From Metridium senile (Eukaryota; Cnidaria; Anthozoa; Actiniaria; Metridiidae), in contig OX459104.1 in assembly GCA_949775045.1 (NCBI GenBank), positions 7,605,427 to 7,669,426 on the forward strand: DNA of 64,000 nucleotides, in the 5' to 3' direction. The translations under genes and the position numbers were made by a program. Below, piece by piece: positions 10,418-22,800 of this stretch. The notes below the pieces were generated by a model. It was not told the origin of the DNA. It made no database searches and worked only from the letters and a program-made list of their open reading frames with translations. Within the stretch, counting starts at the first letter, position 1. Every line of letters begins with the position of its first letter.

Positions 10418-11035
10418 ATGTGCTGTTTCTCGTCCATCAAAAACTGGGAAGTCACCGCTAAAGCTGGCCAAATGGACAAATATTACTTCATTCGAATACA
10501 AAAGCATTTTGGTTGTTCTTCTCCGTTTGACCTTTACGTAAACAACCAACCTATTTCAAAACAACTACCACTGAAAAATTACTCGCCGTTTTATCGACTT
10601 CGAGGACAATTCGGCTGGGAACAAGATAACAACAATTTTCTCCTTGTTCGAGATTCATTACTCTTTGCGGCCTTTTCGCAGAAATACAGATTATTTGTCA
10701 ACAAGTTTGATACTGAGAGTGGCCTTGAGTTTTCCGAGTTTTGGAAACATAGAGGCTGGCAGCATTTATTTGTAGGAGTTGGTTTGATAACTTTATGTGT
10801 TGGTTTAAGCCTTATTGTTAGCCATGTTGGACAAAGTTCGTTTCTCCTCTGGATGGATATAGTACTAGCAGTCTTGGCTGTCGTTTTCATGTTGTTTGGA
10901 GTGTTTTTAATCATGTACAAACACAACAGATCTGGGGATATTTACATTGTTGGAAACTCCGAGATAAACGAAGGATTTGAACACGAAGTGGGAAATCACA
11001 ATATTGCGGAAGCAACTGCTACTAGCAACTGTTGA
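10418..11035 (+). CDS. Intronless 205-aa two-pass membrane protein, unknown function
   Basis: ATG at 10418 follows an A-rich AAAA context and the frame runs to TGA. Residues ~1-110 are soluble and strand-like, with two related-looking stretches (WEVTAKAG...FDLYVNNQPI and NNFLLVRDSLLFAAFSQKYRLFVNKFD). Two hydrophobic helices follow, at ~116-136 (LFVGVGLITLCVGLSLIVSH) and ~143-167 (LLWMDIVLAVLAVVFMLFGV), separated by a short loop, then a 38-residue polar tail. The N-terminal MCC could be acylated. The strand pattern faintly recalls FAIM-type beta-sandwich domains, but this is a weak guess. Lack of introns may mean a retrogene or simply a single-exon gene. It lies antisense to, and downstream of, the YOD1-like exons. 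Confidence 0.65.
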   Translation: MCCFSSIKNWEVTAKAGQMDKYYFIRIQKHFGCSSPFDLYVNNQPISKQLPLKNYSPFYRLRGQFGWEQDNNNFLLVRDSLLFAAFSQKYRLFVNKFDTESGLEFSEFWKHRGWQHLFVGVGLITLCVGLSLIVSHVGQSSFLLWMDIVLAVLAVVFMLFGVFLIMYKHNRSGDIYIVGNSEINEGFEHEVGNHNIAEATATSNC

Positions 11036-12177
11036 TGTTGATTCGAAAACAATGGTCTACAGAAAGTCGCAAAGTGGGCCTTTTATCACTGTAAATCTAG
11101 GTTTGTTTCCCGGCCTGGCCGAGCGACAAGTAAATAGCGTTTGTTTGATGTGTTGTTCTCTTTCGTGCCACAAGGATTTTTTAAATGTAACTAGACGCTC
11201 TAGGAGCGTGAAGTCGGGCTAGTCATAAAATCAACACAGAAGGCTAAACAATTCTACTTTGGGCTTTCTGTGTTCGTTCCCAAAGCATCATGGGGGATAT
11301 ACGCGACATGACAGATATTAGATAGATAGATTGACTAAAAGGTAAACCTAGAGTCGGGCCTTCTAGCCCGACTAATAAGATGAAAATCAACATGTGAGCA
11401 GATTATGTTGTAAATATAGTGGTAGTGAGTGTGAGTGAACCTCACGGAAGAGCCCCGACGGAAAGTCATGGTTGTAAAATATGTAAAATATTAAAAAAAA
11501 AAATCATTTGAAAACCGAAGTGAGTTATTGGAAGAAGCTAGAAAATGTCGTTTGTGATCTAAATGGCGCTTTCCATTCAACAACAAATTAACGGTTTGAC
11601 TTTCATAAACTTCAATAATAATATGGTATTAATTGTTACAAGTAAGAACTAAAAAAACCGAAATTTTTCGATATAGAGAACAATCTGGAGAGAGAGATAA
11701 AATTATTGTTATGGTGATTCAAGGTAATTCGTAGGCAAACTTTTATCAAGAATTAAAAAACTTGAGCCGTCGATAAAAAAGTACAACTTCATGTAAACAA
11801 AAATGGCGGAAAAAATGGCGGACCAAAATGAGCGGGAAAATAAATGGCAAGCGCGTCCACCAACAGAAAAGGGCGGGAAAATAAATGCTACACGCGTCAA
11901 ACTGGTAAAACCAACGAAAAAAGCGGGAAAATAAATGTCATTGGCGAGCAGATTGAGATGTTAAAAAAGTGATTTATTTTATTTTATAAATATATCCCAG
12001 CCGTCATTTCGGTCTAAGTGAATTACGACCTTCATCAAGACAACCTTTTTGAAATATTATGTATGTTAAACTTCTCCAAAGTTGGTGTGTCCGGTTGCCA
12101 TGGCGTGTTCTTGTGCTTCAGCCTGACCGGTCAAACTGGTATTACAGGCTATACAACGTAGAGTAAACTTTGAAACA
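11036..12177. other. Non-coding interval
   Basis: Holds the 3' flank of the 10418 gene and AT-rich sequence with scattered GCGGGAAAATAAATG-like repeats at about 11830-11940. The CTAGCCCGAC/GTCGGGCTAG pair (11213 and 11364) is a short inverted repeat. No exon of the YOD1-like gene was recognised here, although its C-terminal zinc-finger exon would be expected on this side. Confidence 0.4.
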
Positions 12178-12212
12178 TTGGTGAAGTTACGGTTCTGTAA
12201 AATAATAATGAT

Positions 12213-12660
12213 TGGAATGATGATGATGATGATGACGATGATGATGATGATGATTATTATTATGATTATGATTATGATTATGATTATGGTTATGATTATG
12301 ATTATGATTATGATTATGATTATGATGGTGGTGATTATGATGGTTATGATGGTTGTGAAGACGCTGATGATGACAATAAATTGGTGGTGATGATAATTGT
12401 AATAGTGATGATGATGAGAATGATGAGAATGATTGTAATGATGATGATGATGGTCATGACAGGAATAGTCATGTTGACGATAATGATGTTGATGAGAATA
12501 TTGATAATTTAATAACCTTTATCACCATCATCATTAATCACCACCACCATTATCATCATAACCATCATCACCATCATCATTGCCATTATCACAACCACTA
12601 CCACCATTATCATATAATCATCAGTACTATCATCATCATCATCATTGCTGTTATGATTTC
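12213..12660. repeat. (GAT)n/(GATTAT)n and opposed (ATC)n microsatellites
   Basis: GATGATGAT passes into GATTAT repeats to about 12480; from about 12510 the strand bias reverses to ATC/CACCAT to 12660. Adjacent, oppositely biased triplet tracts could fold back. Translations are low complexity (Met/Ile) and not genes. It sits in an inferred intron of the YOD1-like gene. Confidence 0.85.
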
Positions 12661-12735
12661 ATCATCATTAGCTGTACATAGTGTTTGCCATGAAACAAAA
12701 TGCATCCCCATATCATCATTACCAAGAAGACTTAC

Positions 12736-12905
12736 TTTTTTCGCCTCTGCAGCGAGCTTCAATGCTTGAATCAGTCTTGTCTCGTCTGAACAAGGAAAAA
12801 CTGTCTGTAGAGGGAGGGGGTCGGGAGGGTTGTGCACCCCAATAGGATCATAGTGGATTCCATCATATATTAAGAAAACGCGATTTTTATATTTCCCATC
12901 CTCAC
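12736..12905 (-). CDS. YOD1/OTU1-like deubiquitinase, internal exon (end of OTU domain)
   Basis: Minus strand. The acceptor TTTTCTATAG lies just above 12905 and the donor GTAAGT starts at 12735. The exon encodes GEDGKYKNRVFLIYDGIHYD then PIGVHNPPDPLPLQTVFPCS and DETRLIQALKLAAEAKK. LIYDGIHYDP is the hallmark end of the OTU1/YOD1 catalytic domain and contains its catalytic His. YOD1 is an ATP-independent ubiquitin peptidase that works with p97/VCP in ER-associated degradation. Phase joins exactly to the exon at 13482-13568. The C-terminal C2H2 zinc finger and the N-terminal catalytic Cys exon were not found in the window. Confidence 0.85.
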
Positions 12906-12954
12906 CTATAGAAAATAAATGCAATGTTATGATGACGAAAAGAACTAGATGACG

Positions 12955-13450
12955 ATTGTACTAATGATGATGATGATGGAAGTATTGATGATGATGATGA
13001 TGATGATGATTTTAATGGTGATTGTGATAAAAGTTAATGGTGGTGGTGATGATGATTATATTAATGATGTTGATAATTGTAGTGGTGATGGTGGTGGTGG
13101 TGATGGTGGTGATGGTGGTGGTGGTGATTGTGGTGGTGGTGATGATAATGTTTATGATGATGATAGTATTGATGTTGGTGGTGATGATAATGATGATAGG
13201 GATGATTGTGATAATGGTAGCGATGGTGATGAGACTACTAATGATGATGATAAGGATGATGATGATGGTACTGATGATACAGGGTAATGGTAAAAATGAT
13301 GATGACGATGAAGATGATGGTGATGATGGTAATGGTGATACAGGGTAATGATAGCTATGATGATGATGAAAATGATGATGATGATGAAGTTGATGGTGAT
13401 GATGGTAATGATGATACAGGATAATGGTAACAATGATGATGGTGGTGATG
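12955..13450. repeat. (GAT)n/(GGT)n microsatellite complex
   Basis: Mixed GATGAT, GGTGGT and ACAGGGTAATGGTAA blocks. Fills the intron between the two YOD1-like exons. All long frames here are repeat translations. Confidence 0.85.
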
Positions 13451-13481
13451 TTTGTGGATTAGTATTTGTAGCTGTACTCAC

Positions 13482-13568
13482 CAAAACGATCAATTCTCTC
13501 TGTTTTTGTGTCCACTACAGCTATTTCAACCTCGTAATATTTACTTAATATTGAAAATTCAATGGCAC
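13482..13568 (-). CDS. YOD1/OTU1-like deubiquitinase, upstream internal exon
   Basis: Minus strand. The acceptor CACCACCATCAG ends just above 13568 and the donor GTGAGT begins at 13481. The 87-nt exon reads [20 protein letters not shown] then [10 protein letters not shown], matching the GAIELSILS...CVVDTQTVRIDRFGE section of OTU1/YOD1 family proteins. It splices in phase to 12905, giving DRFG-EDGKYKNRV. The preceding WGG-encoding exon was not located at higher coordinates, perhaps being masked by repeats or outside the window. Confidence 0.85.
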
Positions 13569-13612
13569 CTGATGGTGGTGAAAGTAAATATTAGGATTTA
13601 TTACATATATTA

Positions 13613-13777
13613 TATACACCTAAATTGCAAGAATGTTGTCATATGAAAAAGGAACATTTGTAATTTAGTAACAAAGGAATATCAGGAATAACAAAAGAAA
13701 GAGTTCAGTTTGAGTGATCAATTCCTCTCACACTGAATTACGAAAGTCAGGACAACGTTCTTGCAATTAGGTGTACA
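13613..13777. mobile_element. MITE-like inverted repeat (~165 bp)
   Basis: ACACCTAAATTGCAAGAATG at the left is inverted at the right as ACGTTCTTGCAATTAGGTGT, with GTTGTC/GACAAC inside. Arms are ~27 bp with a few mismatches. Confidence 0.65.
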
Positions 13778-14050
13778 TGACACAGGTGAAAAACGCACTG
13801 CGCACACTCAGAAATTGGTCGTGTTTACAATAAAATCATTGGACATTTACTGGCGTTTGGTAAATCTTACAAGTTAATAAAGTTTGTGGAAAGTTAGTGT
13901 TTATATTTCCCTAACACATTACATTAGTTGTTTTCTTTCCCTTGTCAAATAAGGCAAGAGAAATTCGCTTAATACATAACCACACGAAAACACGAAACCC
14001 TTCAGTTAGTCTTGTGTTTTGCTTACACATGCGCTGTGCATTTTTCACTA

Positions 14051-14390
14051 GTAAATTATAGTAAGAGTTAGGTTAAATGGATGCACAATAGATGAAAGGT
14101 GTTGCTATGGATACAACACCTGTTATTACATAGCTGTGGTAGTAAATTATAGTAAGAGTTAGGTTAAATGGATGCAAAATTGATGAATGGTGTTGCCATG
14201 GATACATCACCTGTTATTACATAGCTGTGGTAGTTAATTATAGTAAGAGTTAGGTTAAATGGATGCAAAATTGATGAATGGTGTTGCTATGGATACATCA
14301 CCTGTTATTACATAGCTGTGGTAGCAAATTATAGTAAGAGTTAGGTTAAATGGATGCACAATAGATGAATGGTGTTGCTATGGTAACAAT
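14051..14390 (+). repeat. 91-bp tandem repeat, ~3.7 copies
   Basis: GTAAATTATAGTAAGAGTTA starts at 14051 and 14142, with variants at 14233 and 14324: exactly 91 bp spacing. Units end CCTGTTATTACATAGCTGTG. Few substitutions between copies. Confidence 0.9.
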
Positions 14391-14409
14391 GTTTAATGAC
14401 TACAAGTAC

Positions 14410-15790
14410 GGCTACTATCGCCATCATAAACATTATCATCATTATCATCATCACCGTACCATCATCACTGCCATCATCACCATCATCACCACCATCACAC
14501 ATCGTCCCCGTCCTCATCACCATCTTCACAACGACCATCGTAATCATCATAGTTATCATCATAATCATCATCACCATCATTATTATTATCACCATCATCA
14601 TAATTATCATCATATTCATAATCCAACCATCATTATAATCATCACAACCATTATAATAATCATCATCGCCATCATCATTATTATCGCGATCATCACAATC
14701 ATCATAATCATTACCATCATAATCATCATCATCATTATTATCGCCATCATCACCATCATCATAATCATCACCATCATCATAATCATCACCATCATAATAA
14801 TCATCATCATTATTATCGCCATCATCACCATCATTATTATCATCATCATTATTATCGCCATCATCACCACCATCATAATCATTACCATCATAATAATAAT
14901 AATCATCATTATTATCGCCATCATCACAGTCATCATAATCATCACGATCATAATAATAATCATCATCATTATTATCGCCATCATCACCATCATCGCCATC
15001 ATCACCATCATCGCCATCATCACCATCATCGCCATCATCACCATCATAATAATCATCACCATCATAATAATCATCACCATCATAATAATCATCATCATTA
15101 TTATCGCCATCATCACCATCATTATTATCATCATCATTATTATCGCCATCATCATAATCATCAACATCATAATAATCATCATCATTATTTACGCCATCAC
15201 CATCATTATAATAATCATCATCATTATTATCCCCATCATCACCATCATCATAATCATCACCATTATCATAATCATCACCATCATAATAATCATCATCATT
15301 ATTATCGCCATCATCACCATCATTATTATCATCATCATTATTATCGCCATCATCACCACCATCATAATCATTACCATCATAATAATAATAATCATCATTA
15401 TTATCGCCATCATCACAGTCATCATAATCATCACGATCATAATAATAATCATCATCATTATTATCGCCATCATCACCATCATCGCCATCATCACCATCAT
15501 AATAATCATCACCATCATAATAATCATCACCATCATAATAATCATCACCATCATAATAATCACCATCATTATTATCGCCATCATCACCATCATTATTATC
15601 ATCATCATTATTATCGCCATCATCATAATCATCAACATCATAATAATCATCATCATTATTTACGCCATCACCATCATTATAATAATCATCATCATTATTA
15701 TCCCCATCATCACCATCATCATAATCATCACCATCATCATCACCATCATCATCATCATCATCATCATTAGTATCGCCATCATCATCATTT
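14410..15790. repeat. ATC-rich satellite with ~471-bp higher-order repeat
   Basis: Composed of ATC/ATT/ACC/GCC triplets on the + strand. A block near 14720-15210 recurs about 471 bp later (to ~15690), seen from the same order of ATTATCGCC, CACAGTC and TTTACGCC landmarks. The 531-aa Ile/Thr frame across it is a repeat translation. Confidence 0.9.
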
Positions 15791-17200
15791 TAAACTGCAA
15801 CACACCTAATATAGCTGTCATTATAGTTGATAAACCACTATCCCACACATACCACCCATACCATATGATGATAACATACATGCATTTACTATTACGGTTT
15901 ACAATTGAGGAGCCATTTTCAAAAGCGAGCACCAAGTCACCGAAGTGTGGTCTAGCTTAGAAGAAAATTGTCAACATGCTATGCTAATGTAATATCATAT
16001 TAGACAAACTGGCTCACTTAAAACCTGCCAATGGTTTTTAAGGTCATAATATAGCAATATATATATAGCAACTCCGTGCTCACGTTTCAAGATGACACCC
16101 CCATTGTTAACCAGAACAGTATAGAAGTCTGTTTATACATTTCACTGATCATTCAGATATTCTATGTGCTCAACTCTCAATAGCTGATATTATAGTTATA
16201 TGCAAATGTTTTCACACAATGGATACAAGTTTTGGCTCTCGGGGTGCTCTCGGGCAAAAACAAAAACATGGTCCAAAAGCCTCGACTTGAATTCATTGTT
16301 CAAAATAATTCGTATATAACCATAATAACAGCTATTCATGTGTTGATTTTAATACTTACCAAATCGTATCGAAATATTCATCTCCCAATAATTTAAGTCT
16401 TTCATTGCTACGAAAATTACATTTAATAATGTATCCTAGACTAAAAGCAAAAAAAAGTTTCATTTGAAAGTTCAAAACTGATGCAAATGCAGTGGTTAGA
16501 CCTGCAGGTTAATGGTTAACGAATACCAGATCGCGAGCTACGTTTGTCTTTGACCTCATTTTGCCCGGGTTTAAACTAAGCAAATGTGGGTCTGTTTTAT
16601 ATCAAAGTGTTTGCTATCTCATATAGTTTTTAATTCCTTTTCTAGGTTTTTGATTGGTTCTTTTTATAGCTTTTTGTTGACGATTTTGTATGTGACGATG
16701 TGTTGAAATTTGAGGCCCGCCATACATCCCTTTGTACCAACTTATTATCAAAACTTGCAATTCGATCGCGATAGAAATTAGTCAAACAGACTCAAACAAC
16801 AATAAACATGGGCAAGATATATTAGTATTTCATATTCCGTTTCTAGGTTTTTTCATACTTTTGAAATATATAGAAGAGTATTTTGAACAAATTGTGTTGA
16901 AAACGCTTAAAATTGCCTGTTTAGCCGTGGATTTAGTGGGGGCGTGAGGATCAAGTTGCGCTTCAATGAGACCTTTTGTTAACAGTGAGTTTCATATATT
17001 AATATTTCTACACTCGTTCCCAGTCCATTCCTCAATTTTACAGTGCGTATATAGTACAACCATCAATATTTGTTATAAAATACCACGTAATTCAAAAATC
17101 AGTGTGAATATCTCGATAAAAAATAAAATAGCTTGTAATTAAGCTCTATCGTATTGACTATTTGTCTGATCTGAAACAAAGAACAAAAGCGCCATCTTGA
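15791..17200. other. Non-coding AT-rich interval
   Basis: Unique-looking sequence with no recognised exon, RNA gene or clear element. It would be the place to look for upstream exons of the YOD1-like gene on the minus strand, but none was convincing. Confidence 0.4.
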
Positions 17201-17220
17201 AAGGTAGCTTCAAAGCGAGG

Positions 17221-17311
17221 CGAACGTTGAGCTTGCAATGATAGAGACCTTTTAACACCTCATGCTAGGGCAATTATTCAAGTGACTCTATCATTGCAAG
17301 CTCAACGTTCG
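17221..17311. repeat. Hairpin with 26-bp perfect arms
   Basis: 17221-17246 (CGAACGTTGAGCTTGCAATG then ATAGAG) is the exact reverse complement of 17286-17311; the loop is 39 bp. Probably a small MITE; weaker similarity extends on each side. Confidence 0.8.
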
Positions 17312-17399
17312 TCTAACTTCGATACAAAGGCCCGGTTACCTTTCATTGTGGCACAGAGAACTGTGAAGGAGACTGTTGGCGATGACAATAACATTCAAT

Positions 17400-19830
17400 T
17401 AACTGATTACGAGAATACATCTAAACACGAAAAATAGAGGCGCTTACAATTACTATTTTCGCCAGGAACATGAAGTTATTGTTGAAATATATATATATAT
17501 ATATATCTAAACACGAATGGTCAAGGTGTTTACAACTTGTATTTTTGTCAAGAACATGTAGGATATTGTTGAGATATTATTGGAATACATCTAAACACGA
17601 ACAATCAAGGTGTTTAGAATCATTATTATCGTCAGGAAAACACTGGTTATAAGTAACAGATTGTCTTTCTATTCAGTGTTGTTTCTAGTCAATGATGATA
17701 TCATTTAAAAACACCTTGATTATAAATATATATTACCCACAATTCCTTTCCATATACGAGTGATATTTAGCATTGGACAAACGCTCTTTAAACTGGTGTA
17801 CACCCTGAATAGTTTTCTAAAGAATTACGTTATGGTAAAAGTATGTAGTTTATCACGTGACGCAAATCCAACATCAATATTCAGTTTAATTTAGCGAAGA
17901 AGAACTTGGCGAAAACTTTGACTAGAATCAAATTTTATCGCTAGATTATGACCACTAAGGCTATTTCTAGATGTAAGCTGATCATCGAAATAATGATAGA
18001 AAGTCGATTTTGAGTAATAATTGATAAACAATTATTTTTTACAAATGGAAGCTAGCGAGTAAACTAGTATAGGCTGTGTACTAGGTGTTTGATATAAACG
18101 AAGGGTTCAAGCTCGAAACGTCAGTTACGTTAAGTCAACTTTTTTTAAAGGTGTTACAAATTTCATTATATTACCTAGTATATATTAATTAATATTTTTG
18201 ACATTAAGTTTACTGAGACTCTCAGGTAGATTATTTGGTAGTTTTTGCATACCTAAGCTGTTTTGTGCTTCAAAGTGCAACTAATAGGAACGATTTTATT
18301 TGTAAAGATTGATTTGTAATCTTGTTTTGTTCATCGATCATAAATTAACAGGTGGAAATATACTATGAGAGAATGAAAACTTAGAAAAATATAGACATAT
18401 TGAAATCAAATCTGTCTGAGCAAGGATCTAGTCGTTCAACGCCTGATTATTATTAACCTTTGGACTTTAATACATTATATGGATATCAAGGCCATCAGTT
18501 TCAGTAATTTATAAACTTATTATTTTAGATTATGTTTATTGAGATTCTTGAATTAAAGAAGTATCAAATTTGTGTTGAAAACTGGTAGATCTGGATTAAT
18601 TTTGCTTCACATTTATGTTAAAGCCTTTTGAACTTTTTCCTAATTGCTTTTAGTTTCAAAAGTTGAAAGCGTTCCGTCTGCTTTGAAAAAATAGATCGCA
18701 TCGAAAAACATCTACACCTGAAAATGTTTTCTAAAGAATTACGTTATGGTAAAAGTATGTATTAAATATTACATGAAGCAAAGCCAACACCCATATTTAG
18801 AAGTTTAGCAAAGTACGACACCACAGGTGGCAACTTGGCAAAACTTTGACTACAATCAAATTTCATCGCTAGATTATGACCACAAAAGGCTATTTCTAGA
18901 TGAAAGCTGACTCTGGTTAAGGTATGTTTTGTATTCACAACGAAATATCTAGAAAGGGCCAGACAACTTTGAGTAATAATTTATGTAAAAAGTCGACTTT
19001 GAGTAGTAATTTATAAACTTATTTCGTACGTTTACGTCAAGTTTACTGAAATTCTGGAATTAAGGAAGTCTCAAATTTGTGTACAAAGCTGATTAATCTC
19101 GACTAATTCGGCTTTACATCTATTTTCAATATTTTTGAACTTTTTCCTTATTTTCTTTAGTTTCAAAAGTTGAAAATGTTTCGAATTCCTATGAAAAAAG
19201 AAAAATAAAACTACTCACTCATGAAAAACAACTTATCCGGATGAAAAAATTGTTTATTTTGTGGTTTATAGTGATTTCCCCATTGCTGAATATAAACATT
19301 TCATTTAGATACATTTATTGGAACACTTTTATCATTAGACTTAGAAAAAAATAATTGTTTTTAGCTTTTAGGCGGTAGTTCCAGCGAATTGTGTTTGTTG
19401 TCTCACGAAAATTGATTCTTTGATACTCCATGCCCGATTGTAAAAGAAAATTAGTTTTAATGTAGAAAATAGGAAAAATTTTGTGAAGTAATAGATTCTA
19501 GATTCAGAAAGCTTTGGTAGTTTTTGTATAGCTAAGCTTTTTTGTGCTTCAAAGTGCAACTAATAGGAACAATTTTATTTGTAAAGATTGAATTGTAATC
19601 TTGTTTTGTTCATCGATCATGAACAGGTGGAAATATGCTATGAGAGAATGAAAATATACTCAGCATTAACTATGAAAAGAAAAATATAGGCAGTTTTGAA
19701 TTTACATATTGAAATCAAATCCGTTTGAGCGAAGATCCAGTCGTTCAACGCCTGATTATTACTAACCTTGTACTTTAATACATTATATGGATATCAAAGC
19801 CAGTGGTTTCAGCATTTAATAAGGATTAAT
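17400..19830. repeat. Diverged satellite-related repeats
   Basis: Blocks such as CATCTAAACACGAA, AATTACGTTATGGTAAAAGT, GCAAAGCCAACACCCATATT and TAGCTGACTCTGG-like segments recur here and correspond to sections of the 1.89-kb monomer of 46958-64000. Two subunits (about 17820-18700 and 18725-19820) resemble each other and those at 22850-24430. Includes a (TA)n run at ~17490. No coding gene; a 63-aa minus frame at 19368 recurs at 23542 only because the repeat does. Confidence 0.7.
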
Positions 19831-22800
19831 ATACAAATTAGGTAATACCTAATAGCGGAGCTCCCAGTTTAATTTTTCTTACAACATCAATATGTGCATG
19901 TAAATACCACTTATTAGATATTTTCTTGGGTATTACGGGCTGATATTTTACGAGTTGCTTACGTATTTTGCCGGGCAATAATGACATTGAGTGGGTATTA
20001 GTCTATGAAAGAGTGTATAGCTTAACAAATAAGTTTAGATTAAGAGAATTCCAATATAAGATACTGAATAACTGTTTATTCTTAAACATGAAGTTATATA
20101 AATTTAAAATAGTGGACTCGCCTTTATGCACATTTTGTAAAACATCCAACGAATCTATGGAACATTTTTTTGTCGAATGTGTAAAATCAAAGGACCTATA
20201 CATTAACATTAACCAATGTCTAAGCAGCACAAATGTAAAGTTAATACCAGAGCTAAGTTTTAAAAATGTTCTCATTAATAGGGAGTTCTGAAGACACTAT
20301 GGAAGGTTTCTTATTTTTACTATACAAATATGTACTTTATAATTGCAAACAAAAACAGTTACTTCCTGTCATTAAATATTATCAAATAAATCTAATAGAC
20401 TATGAAAAAATCGAATACATCATTGCAAAAAATAACAAGCTATACACTCATTTGAAAAAATAAGAGAAAATCCAAAGCTTTATTCATAATTTAGTCAATA
20501 TAATTTAATAATGAATTAGCCAAAAAACGTTATATTTTATTTATGTACTTTTTCAGTCTTTTGTAATTGTGTTTATGTAAATGTATAAAAAAACTATCAA
20601 AAAATCAATAAAATATATAAAAAAAACTGTTAACTGTTTATTGTAATTTCTATAGCATCTTTAATCGAAAAATATAACTTTTCGAAGATTCAGCGCGCGG
20701 AAAAAGAATCAAAACAAAGCCCTGGAAAAGCCAGTAAAATGTAAGATATTTCTCGCTCTCTTTTTGATTGACATAATGTCAAAAACCTCATTGGTTATCG
20801 ATGTAGATGACGCCATCATGTAACGCAACGCACAACAGGAAAGTTTGTCATTTACACGAGGGGCGGATATTTCTCATTGAAAACAGTCCCATAAAAGCAT
20901 GTTAATGGACAATTCATGAATGGAAATTGATTTAATGTAAGTAAAAAATTGTGATAAATCTCACTGCCTTTTCTTAGGTTGGTTATCGTTTTCATTCTAT
21001 GCACTTTTTCATCTTTTTCTCAAATTTTCAACTGTCACTTCAGTCAATTGTTTTGTTCAGACAAAAAAGTGTTCAGAAATGTTTTTGATGGAAAATACCA
21101 TTCCCAAACGATAGTGTGAATAGCCTTATTATTATCCCTTTTATTTTTAAGTCATTAAGCTTATTTTGCTTTTGATAACGCCTTGAAAAAGTGCTGTGGC
21201 TGAACAGTCGTTTTAAGGCCGCTTTTTACCTTCTTTTATTTTCCAAAGTTAGTTAGGATTCCGGATAGAAAAGGTTAAACCTTTTCATTGTATTAGATTT
21301 ACTAAAAAGTAGTCATGGCAAATCTTCAAAACAAAACAAAAAGTTCTTTTGAAATGGAATTAAAAGCCTCAAGAATTATAAGTTCTACCAACACAACTGA
21401 TCGATTTGAAAAGACAAGGATTTTAAAAGAAGGTATTTTATTATGAAAAACTTTGTGTAAAACATCATTTTGTTCTGTAAAAAAAAAACTTTAACGACTT
21501 TGAAGTAAAAACTACTAAAAATGCTCGTTTCGTAAGCATAAAATAGTCAATATTGCTCAATAAAAAGAAGTTTTCAACCAATTTTAAATTATGTTTGTAT
21601 TTCGATTCATCTTTGATGTTTTCCGTTGATGAGGTTAAAGTACATATAATAAACAACTTTTTCAATCGAAAAAAAGCTACGAAAAGTACAATTTACACAT
21701 GCACAAAGGATTTTAAACCTTTTCTCTTTTGTTTCTATAATAAAACAGAGCACAGATTTTTCCTTTTTGAACCTTAATTATATTAAATAAGTTTTTAGGT
21801 GTTTTTTTTTTTTTTTCACGCTCGTTATATCAAACAGTTTTTCAGTATTAAAATAAGCTTACTGTCTCTCAAAAACTTCAAACAAAAATTAAAATTGAAC
21901 TTACTTTATCGGTGATTGTATTTTCCTGAGGTTTTCTACTCTTCAATGACGTCGCCATTGATCATATTTTGACGAATAAATGTATGTACTTGAATTTTGA
22001 TTGAAAAAACATTGTTCATAGTTTAACTGCCAAGCTTGAAAATCCTTCAATAAACTGTGCTAGGACAGTTTTCATATCAAACAAAGTCGCTTCTTTATCA
22101 TTTTTTTTTAAAATTGCTGTAGTCTTTTAATATTCTTCCACGGAGGTATCTAGAAAAATACGTTTTCTTGATCTTTTGGAATCATTAGATATCAGTCTTT
22201 TGCTTTTCTTTAGTATAATTTCTTCGTTTTTGTGTCCTTTAAGTTTATGTTCTTCTTCGGTCAAAACTCTCTTTATGTTCCTCGAAATTCATCTTTCTCC
22301 GTTGATATTTTGTATTAATGAAAGCCCTGTTTTCTTCCGAAACGTTCGTTCTCGAAACCCTTTTTCTTTGGCCTTCATTTTCTCTGTTTTTTCGTCTGAC
22401 AAGTTTCGTCTACAATCTCGCTTTCTTTCTTTCTCTTTCAAACCTGCGCTGTTCTTCATTGAAACTCCTTCGCCGTTCTCTTTCTCTTTCTTGTCTTCTT
22501 GTCTTTCCCTCTTCTGTTAACTGTCTTTTCCCTTATTAATTTCGTTTTCTTTTTCTTTTGGCATTTTTTTAAATTGAAGAAAGCTTAAGTAAAAGCGATA
22601 AAAAAGTTGATAAAACGTCGATAAAAGCGAGAAAAAACGTTTTCTCAGGGAAGCATATTTTGACGCGCGCGCCCTCCCGCCATAAATAAGTAGCCAATCA
22701 GAATCGCGATTTACACGGACGGACGGACAGAATAGGAATTCCTGTGTCGGTCGACAAAAAATCAACTAGATGGGTTACCATTTTTTCTTAAGTATGGTGC

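Noticed and set aside
14365..15960. 531-aa and overlapping open frames in the ATC satellite
   Set aside because: Low-complexity Ile/Thr/Met translations of triplet repeats; all frames stay open only because the repeat lacks stops.
22176..22539. 114-aa and 73-aa plus-strand Ser/Phe/Leu-rich frames
   Set aside because: Antisense of a purine-rich, decayed Lys/Glu/Arg frame; low complexity.
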